Assembly (NCBI GenBank): GCA_021822995.1
Contig: JAKAPN010000048.1
Span: 1-7,566, forward strand
Length of the DNA stretch: 7,566 nt
Origin: an archaeon
GTDB lineage: Archaea > Thermoproteota > Nitrososphaeria > Nitrososphaerales > Gagatemarchaeaceae
Direction: 5' to 3'
A model generated the notes under the pieces. The model searched no databases, had not been told where the DNA came from, and worked only from the letters and a program-made list of their open reading frames with translations. Shown here piece by piece: positions 4,457-7,566 of this stretch; position 1 is the first letter of the stretch, and the number at the start of each line of letters is the position of its first letter. Position numbers and translations under genes: made by a program.

Positions 4457-5210
4457 GCTAGGCGAGAAGTTCTTCACCTTTCAGGAGGCAACAGCCATCG
4501 TCGGCGATAGGCGTGCCGCAAGCACGAACCTTCAGAGGCTGGTCAGAGGCGGATACGTCAAGCCGCTGAAGAGAGGGCTCTACCAACTCGTCCCTCCTGA
4601 GTATCTAGACAGCAAGCGGGTGCAACCTTTCGACAAGTTTCTCCTCGGCCGTAAGCTCGTAAGCCATTACTTCTTCTCATACCACTCCGCACTCGAGATA
4701 CACGGGGTAGCCAACTCTGCGGCCTTCAACACCGTCTACCTGTCCTCGCCTAAGCAGTTCCGGGTGATGAGACACAACGGCATCGACTACGTCTGGGTAA
4801 GGAAGACGAAGCTCTTCGGGACCGAGAAGGCAGTCTGGTCTGACAAGGAGGTCGTCGTATCCGACAGGGAGAGGACGATCATCGACTGCCTGGACAGGAT
4901 TGAACTGGCAGGAGGGCTCGAGGAGGCGTTCAAGGGTATCACTTCGTTTTCGGCCGTGGACAAAGAAAGACTCCTTTCTTACCTGACCTCATCCGGGAAG
5001 AAGAGCCTGATTCGAAAGCTCGGATTCTTCCTCTCGATGGAAGAAGTTCGGAGGACATGGGGAGTGGATGATGCCCTGCTGCGCAAACTTCGGCATAAGG
5101 TGACCGACAAGGTGTACTACTTTGCGGTCGGCAAAGAAGGGGGGAGGCTCGTGAAGGAATGGAACCTAATCGTCCCTAAGAACCTAGAGGCGGTGGTGGC
5201 CGCTGGCTAG
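4428..5210 (+). CDS. abiEi: AbiEi-type antitoxin (type IV toxin-antitoxin, AbiE system)
   Basis: A 260-residue protein of the AbiEi family. Residues 1-55 form a winged helix: FFTFQEATAIVGDRRAASTN, then LQRLVRGGYVKPLKRGLYQL. The C-terminal domain (about 70-260) shows family hallmarks. SHYFFSYHSALEIHG starts it, a strand-rich part contains VYLSSPKQFRVM and YVWVRKTKLFG, and VSDRERTIIDCLDR leads to ELAGGLEEAFKGI. In the AbiE system the N-terminal domain represses the operon. The C-terminal domain counteracts the AbiEii nucleotidyltransferase toxin without the two forming a stable complex. The length is usual for the family. The start at 4428 is fixed by the TATA box 28-34 bases upstream and the conserved N-terminus. 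The toxin gene follows after 10 bases but is broken, so this antitoxin is now an orphan repressor here. It could still protect against a related AbiEii toxin elsewhere. Confidence 0.85.
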   Translation: MALPFLYRKLLGEKFFTFQEATAIVGDRRAASTNLQRLVRGGYVKPLKRGLYQLVPPEYLDSKRVQPFDKFLLGRKLVSHYFFSYHSALEIHGVANSAAFNTVYLSSPKQFRVMRHNGIDYVWVRKTKLFGTEKAVWSDKEVVVSDRERTIIDCLDRIELAGGLEEAFKGITSFSAVDKERLLSYLTSSGKKSLIRKLGFFLSMEEVRRTWGVDDALLRKLRHKVTDKVYYFAVGKEGGRLVKEWNLIVPKNLEAVVAAG

Positions 5211-5220
5211 TCGCGGAAAT

Positions 5221-5726
5221 ATGCCTTCCAAACGATACTTCGAACAGTTCTCCCAGAAAACTGGATTCCTGGCGGTAACGCTTGAGAAGATACACAGGGT
5301 CGTCCAACTCATCAACGAAATCTGCCCGTCAGACTTCACCAAAAACCTCGCCTTGAGGGGAGGCACCGCCATCAACCTGCCCTACCTCAGAAACGCGCCA
5401 CGGTCTTCTACAGTGCGCTTGAACTCGAGTCGGACTTCAGAAAGAGGGATTTCAATGCGACGCTGCGTCAGCTCGACGAGAGGAGGGTGAAGAATGTGCT
5501 GAGGCCGACGCTCGCCAGACGCCACGAATTGGATGTTAGGCAGTTGAAGAACTCGGCCGTAGGCTTGGTCAGCAGAATTCTGAAAACAAGTCGAGTCGAG
5601 AAACGAATTCTTAGACGCATTCTACGTTGGGAAATACCGGCCTGAACTTCTCTTCCCCAAGAACAAGCTGCTGAATATCATCCTGGGGCGGAATGGAGGC
5701 TGCGCCAGTTCGGCGTACCAGAATAG
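5221..5726 (+). pseudogene. abiEii: AbiEii toxin (nucleotidyltransferase-like), decayed
   Basis: The first segment (5221 to about 5400) starts with ATG ten bases after AbiEi and contains LALRGGTAINL, the GG[ST] nucleotidyltransferase motif of AbiEii proteins. It then runs out of frame. From 5394 another frame gives RATVFYSALELESDF and continues to about 5606. One extra base near 5607 moves the homology to FLDAFYVGKYRPELLFPKNK (5608 to about 5685), the typical AbiEii C-terminal part. A further shift near 5686 leads to AEWRLRQFGVPE and a stop at 5724-5726. Only about 170 codons remain of the roughly 270-300 expected. The join near 5395-5405 skips the whole middle, where the family has its acidic DxD motif and later catalytic residues. 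The toxin must be inactive. The order of the fragments matches the family, so this is a single gene that decayed in place. Confidence 0.82.
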
Positions 5727-5815
5727 TACCCCCTGCGGCCGAGTGCCGTTAGAGTTCAGGAGGCGTATTTGACAGTATGAGCATGACGGACTATATGCGC
5801 TCTCTCTGTCTTCCT

Positions 5816-5889
5816 CACACACGCACACACAGGCACAGACAGATACAGGCAGGCATGAACTGACAGACAAAATGAAACAGGCACAGGCG
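5816..5889. repeat. CA/CAGG/CAGA-rich low-complexity tract
   Basis: CACACACGCACACACAGG is followed by repeated CAGA, CAGG and GACAGACA units with interruptions, giving one strand rich in C and A and almost free of T. Frames across it translate to Cys/Val/Ser-rich repeats and are not genes. It lies in the 290-base gap between the broken AbiEii gene and the zinc-ribbon gene, where nothing else is recognised. Slippage expansion is the simplest origin. Confidence 0.7.
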
Positions 5890-5986
5890 GAAACGAGAAG
5901 GGAGCAAGTTGTGCGGTCTCTCTTGATGAAACGGAGTCAATGCCCAAGCCAACCAACTTCGGCCCTTCCTGAGGCGTCCCACGAAT

Positions 5987-5994
5987 CTTAAGTA
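5987..5994 (+). promoter_or_regulatory. TATA-like box for the first zinc-ribbon gene
   Basis: CTTAAGTA lies 23-30 bases before the GTG at 6017, with CGAAT upstream as possible TFB site. The element resembles CTTAACTA before the paralogous gene on the other strand, also followed by AC, which supports both promoters and both GTG starts. Confidence 0.6.
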
Positions 5995-6016
5995 ACAATC
6001 TTTCGCTCAGGCCGGG

Positions 6017-6424
6017 GTGCCATTCTGTCCCACCTGTGGGAAAGCATACGAGGGAAGTTTCTTGTTCTGTCCTCATTGCGGCAAGGCATTATCTGCTAAC
6101 ACGCAAGCAACACAATCCTATCCGCCTTCACCCCCGCCGGTGCAGGTCGTCGTCCCCCAGCAATCAAAATCACATGCTGGCAGGAATGCTGGAATCCTGC
6201 TCGTCTTACTCCTGCTGTTCTTCCTTCTGCCCATTGTTCCGTATACTTTCGCGTCCTATTCGTATCTGGGAGTCAATGCCGAAGCGACTGCCTATGTCTC
6301 CCCTTCTTTTGCCGTGTTTCATTGTGGAATGGTCATTGGAGTTCAAGTGAGTTCCTCGTACTATGGTTATGGGGCTTATTCACAGCAACAGAACCCAGGC
6401 TGGGTCTGCAATGGAGGCGGCTAG
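6017..6424 (+). CDS. Zinc-ribbon single-span membrane protein
   Basis: A 135-residue protein of unknown function. An N-terminal zinc ribbon uses Cys4, Cys7, Cys18 and Cys21 (FCPTCGKAY, FCPHCGKAL). A Pro/Gln-rich linker (35-50) follows, then one transmembrane helix at about 59-78 (ILLVLLLLFFLLPIVPYTF). The outer part is Tyr/Ser-rich with two cysteines, Cys103 and Cys131, that could form a disulfide. The design puts the ribbon in the cytoplasm and the tail outside the membrane. GTG is chosen as start because it precedes the ribbon directly, has a TATA-like box 23-30 bases upstream, and corresponds to the GTG of the paralogue at 7072. The outer domain is shorter than in that paralogue (about 57 against 127 residues) and ends in NGGG, so it may be truncated or degenerate. 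Such proteins are frequent in archaea as lineage-specific families. Roles in sensing or cell-surface assembly are guesses. Confidence 0.72.
   Translation: MPFCPTCGKAYEGSFLFCPHCGKALSANTQATQSYPPSPPPVQVVVPQQSKSHAGRNAGILLVLLLLFFLLPIVPYTFASYSYLGVNAEATAYVSPSFAVFHCGMVIGVQVSSSYYGYGAYSQQQNPGWVCNGGG
6041..6054 (+). repeat. Inverted repeat, copy in first zinc-ribbon gene
   Basis: AAAGCATACGAGGG recurs exactly on the opposite strand at 7035-7048. The similarity extends over the first 38 bases of both genes (31 of 38 identical), reflecting the shared zinc ribbon. It is the coding part of a paralogous pair, with possible recent exchange. Confidence 0.75.
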
Positions 6425-6478
6425 GGAGCTGAATCGGGATTGTGTTCGAAGGTCTGGTCTGAAACAGTTCCCGAACCT

Positions 6479-7072
6479 TCAGCAGACGAGGTTGAACGTT
6501 ATGCTACCGCTACCGACTTCCGGCTCAAGGTTGACGTTTTGCGGGACACAACTGCCAACGGGGTTCCCGTTGCTGTCAACGTAGTCTGCTGCAAATTGGT
6601 AGTACTCTCCATTGGGTAGCGAGACAGAGTACGAGTAAGTACCGCTCGATGAGAATGGATGACAAGGCGGACAGCTGAATGGTTCTACCAGTGTTATTTC
6701 CAACTCGTTGTTGGGACAAGGGGCGTTACCACACTGAACACCAAAACCTCCAATTGTTACAGTCTTTGGGCCGTTAGCATAGATGCGCAAGTCTGCAGGA
6801 ATCCAGGTTGGATTCGTAGAGCTAACGACACCGCTTACTCGGACATAGGAAGGGGGAGGGGACAGGATTCCGGGTAGGAAAATTGCGGCTACTACGACAA
6901 CTAGAATCATCGCCGCAACTATAGCCACCATCCTAGTTCTCTTTCTTCCTCGGGGGACGCCGGGGGTTGGTAGGGTTTGTACTGAGCTATTCGCATTTAG
7001 CCTAGTGCCGCAGTATGGGCAAAAAGCTGGCGCCCCCTCGTATGCTTTGCCACATGAAGGGCAAAACGGCAC
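6479..7072 (-). CDS. Zinc-ribbon single-span membrane protein with longer outer domain
   Basis: A 197-residue protein of unknown function and paralogue of the product of 6017-6424. Cys4, Cys7, Cys18 and Cys21 (FCPSCGKAY, FCPYCGTRL) form the zinc ribbon. A basic patch (RGRKRTR, 41-47) precedes the transmembrane helix at about 48-70 and supports a cytoplasmic N-terminus by the positive-inside rule. The outer domain (72-197) is strand-rich, with six cysteines (114, 119, 134, 137, 175, 197) suited to disulfides. Segments such as YVRVSGVVSSTNPTWIPADL and SVSLPNGEYYQFAADYV resemble an immunoglobulin-like or carboxypeptidase-regulatory-like beta sandwich, but I cannot name a family. Start is GTG at 7072, with CTTAACTA 22-29 bases upstream. 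It converges on its paralogue with 54 bases between the stops. A GAAGGT/ACCTTC pair in that gap is a weak candidate for a shared terminator. Confidence 0.78.
   Translation of the reverse strand: MPFCPSCGKAYEGAPAFCPYCGTRLNANSSVQTLPTPGVPRGRKRTRMVAIVAAMILVVVVAAIFLPGILSPPPSYVRVSGVVSSTNPTWIPADLRIYANGPKTVTIGGFGVQCGNAPCPNNELEITLVEPFSCPPCHPFSSSGTYSYSVSLPNGEYYQFAADYVDSNGNPVGSCVPQNVNLEPEVGSGSITFNLVC
7035..7048 (-). repeat. Inverted repeat, copy in second zinc-ribbon gene
   Basis: This is the reverse complement of the 14-base AAAGCATACGAGGG at 6041-6054, within the zinc-ribbon codons of the second paralogue. The pair faces inward over about one kilobase and could support inversion by homologous recombination, although 14 exact bases is short. 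Confidence 0.75.
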
Positions 7073-7093
7073 GGCAATTTCTTGGGAGGACGT

Positions 7094-7101
7094 TAGTTAA
7101 G
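7094..7101 (-). promoter_or_regulatory. TATA-like box for the second zinc-ribbon gene
   Basis: CTTAACTA on the minus strand ends 22 bases before the GTG at 7072. It is similar in sequence and position to the box before the paralogous gene. Confidence 0.55.
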
Positions 7102-7348
7102 TCTTCAGACAACATTCGGGACTGGGAGGAATAAAAGCCGAAGGACAAGAACTTCAAAACACAACGACCAATAGTGGAGAAAAGAGACTCTATGCCTGGC
7201 GGATGCTCTCGAGGCATTTTCTGCATATACACGCACCCAGTCACATCCTCTGAGAGTCTCTCTGAGACGCTGATCAGCCTCTAGTCAGACTTGCGAATGC
7301 CGGGACGGGGAAAAAAGCCCCGCCGGATTCGGGCCCTTCCCGCCCTTT
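7102..7348. other. Gene-free gap with short hairpins
   Basis: No gene with a recognisable domain is seen. AATAAAAG at about 7131-7138 looks like a TATA element on the plus strand, but the only frame after it (GTG 7174) is 36 codons without features. GTCTC-TCT-GAGAC at 7256-7268 and CGGGG-AAAAAAG-CCCCG at 7306-7322 are perfect small hairpins. Confidence 0.4.
7306..7322 (-). terminator. Possible hairpin terminator after the right-edge gene
   Basis: CGGGG and CCCCG are separated by seven bases that on the minus strand read CTTTTTT, so transcripts of the right-edge gene would meet a GC stem with a U-rich loop 27 bases after the stop codon. Archaeal termination usually relies on U-runs rather than hairpins. 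The U-run here is in the loop, so the role is uncertain. Confidence 0.3.
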
Positions 7349-7566
7349 CTAGAATATCCACTTGGGGTGGTTCTCTGGCCGAACGCCCTCTTCTAGCCGA
7401 TCATGACCCGGCTCGGGTCCAGGCTCGGGTTCTTTCCTTCCATATGCCCGCATGGCCTCTCCAAATGCGCTCCTCGAGATGATTCCGGCGAAAGATTCTG
7501 GTTCTCCACCCACATAGTCCCTGCTCTCCACCTCGCCCGTGAAGTGCTTCCATGCTGATTCGGTCG
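7349..7566 (-). CDS. Unidentified protein, C-terminal part only
   Basis: An open minus-strand frame enters from the right edge and stops at 7349, giving about 71 residues. It starts mid-codon with TESAWKHFTGEVESRD, continues with SFAGIISRSAFGEAMRAYG and a charged Pro/Glu-rich stretch (KEPEPGPEPGHDRLEEG), and ends in PKWIF. The mixed helical segment and acidic tail look like a real C-terminus, and the frame is unbroken for all 218 bases. A GTG at 7531 is not needed as a start because the frame continues past it to the edge. I do not recognise the family. A plus-strand frame over the same bases (7291-7482) has no features and is probably a shadow. Confidence 0.4.
   Translation of the reverse strand, partial: TESAWKHFTGEVESRDYVGGEPESFAGIISRSAFGEAMRAYGRKEPEPGPEPGHDRLEEGVRPENHPKWIF

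Noticed and set aside
5816..5889. CRISPR-like repeat array
   Set aside because: The units are 2-6 bases long without unique spacers, so this is a microsatellite and not an array.
5622..6076. Two minus-strand open frames of 82 and 106 codons
   Set aside because: They run across the CA-rich tract, giving Cys/Val/Ser repeats, and over AbiEii and zinc-ribbon coding sequence on the other strand.
7002..7244. 80-codon minus-strand frame before the second zinc-ribbon gene
   Set aside because: It overlaps the zinc-ribbon gene in another frame and crosses its promoter, with no domain signature.
1..7566. tRNA gene or integrase attachment site
   Set aside because: I looked for a cloverleaf with a GGTTCRA-type arm and for a long direct repeat near the integrase and found neither. 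The site may lie outside the window.

Overview
The window looks like an accessory stretch of an archaeal chromosome. Several genes have an A/T-rich TATA-like box about 22 to 34 bases before the start codon and no Shine-Dalgarno motif, as expected for leaderless archaeal transcripts. The integrase is of the archaeal tyrosine-recombinase type, and two short membrane proteins begin with a CxxC/CxxC zinc ribbon, a design common in archaea. A Nitrososphaerota (Thaumarchaeota) or related lineage is my best guess, but the sequence alone does not settle the phylum. No rRNA, tRNA or CRISPR array was seen.

Left part (1-2605). A 5'-truncated tyrosine recombinase ends at 981. Two bases later begins a 1607-bp element (991-2597) with 24-bp imperfect terminal inverted repeats (21/24 matching). 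It is flanked by an 8-bp near-duplication (7/8 matching), the signature of an IS6-like insertion. Inside, only the C-terminal end of a DDE transposase survives, and it is frameshifted. The rest is cargo: a cytoplasmic trypsin-like serine peptidase and a convergent ribbon-helix-helix protein. It therefore looks like a non-autonomous, gene-carrying IS derivative.

Middle part (2606-4427). A winged-helix protein overlaps a PIN-domain nuclease, which looks like a toxin-antitoxin type pair. Before the IS inserted, this pair would have begun about 51 bp after the integrase. A divergent single winged-helix regulator follows, with a perfect palindrome over its promoter. A 361-bp gene-free stretch after it is rich in inverted repeats.

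Right part (4428-7566). An intact AbiEi antitoxin is followed by a decayed AbiEii toxin that has lost its catalytic middle and carries further frameshifts. AbiE is a type IV toxin-antitoxin and phage-exclusion system. Repeated TACCGAA sites flank the AbiEi promoter. After a CA-rich low-complexity tract come two convergent paralogous zinc-ribbon membrane proteins whose 5' ends form a long-range inverted repeat. The window closes with the 3' end of an unidentified gene.

Taken together, this is an integration hotspot or decayed mobile island next to an integrase. It holds toxin-antitoxin type modules in different states of preservation and a cargo-carrying IS derivative. The IS cassette with its peptidase and RHH pair is the most novel-looking item.
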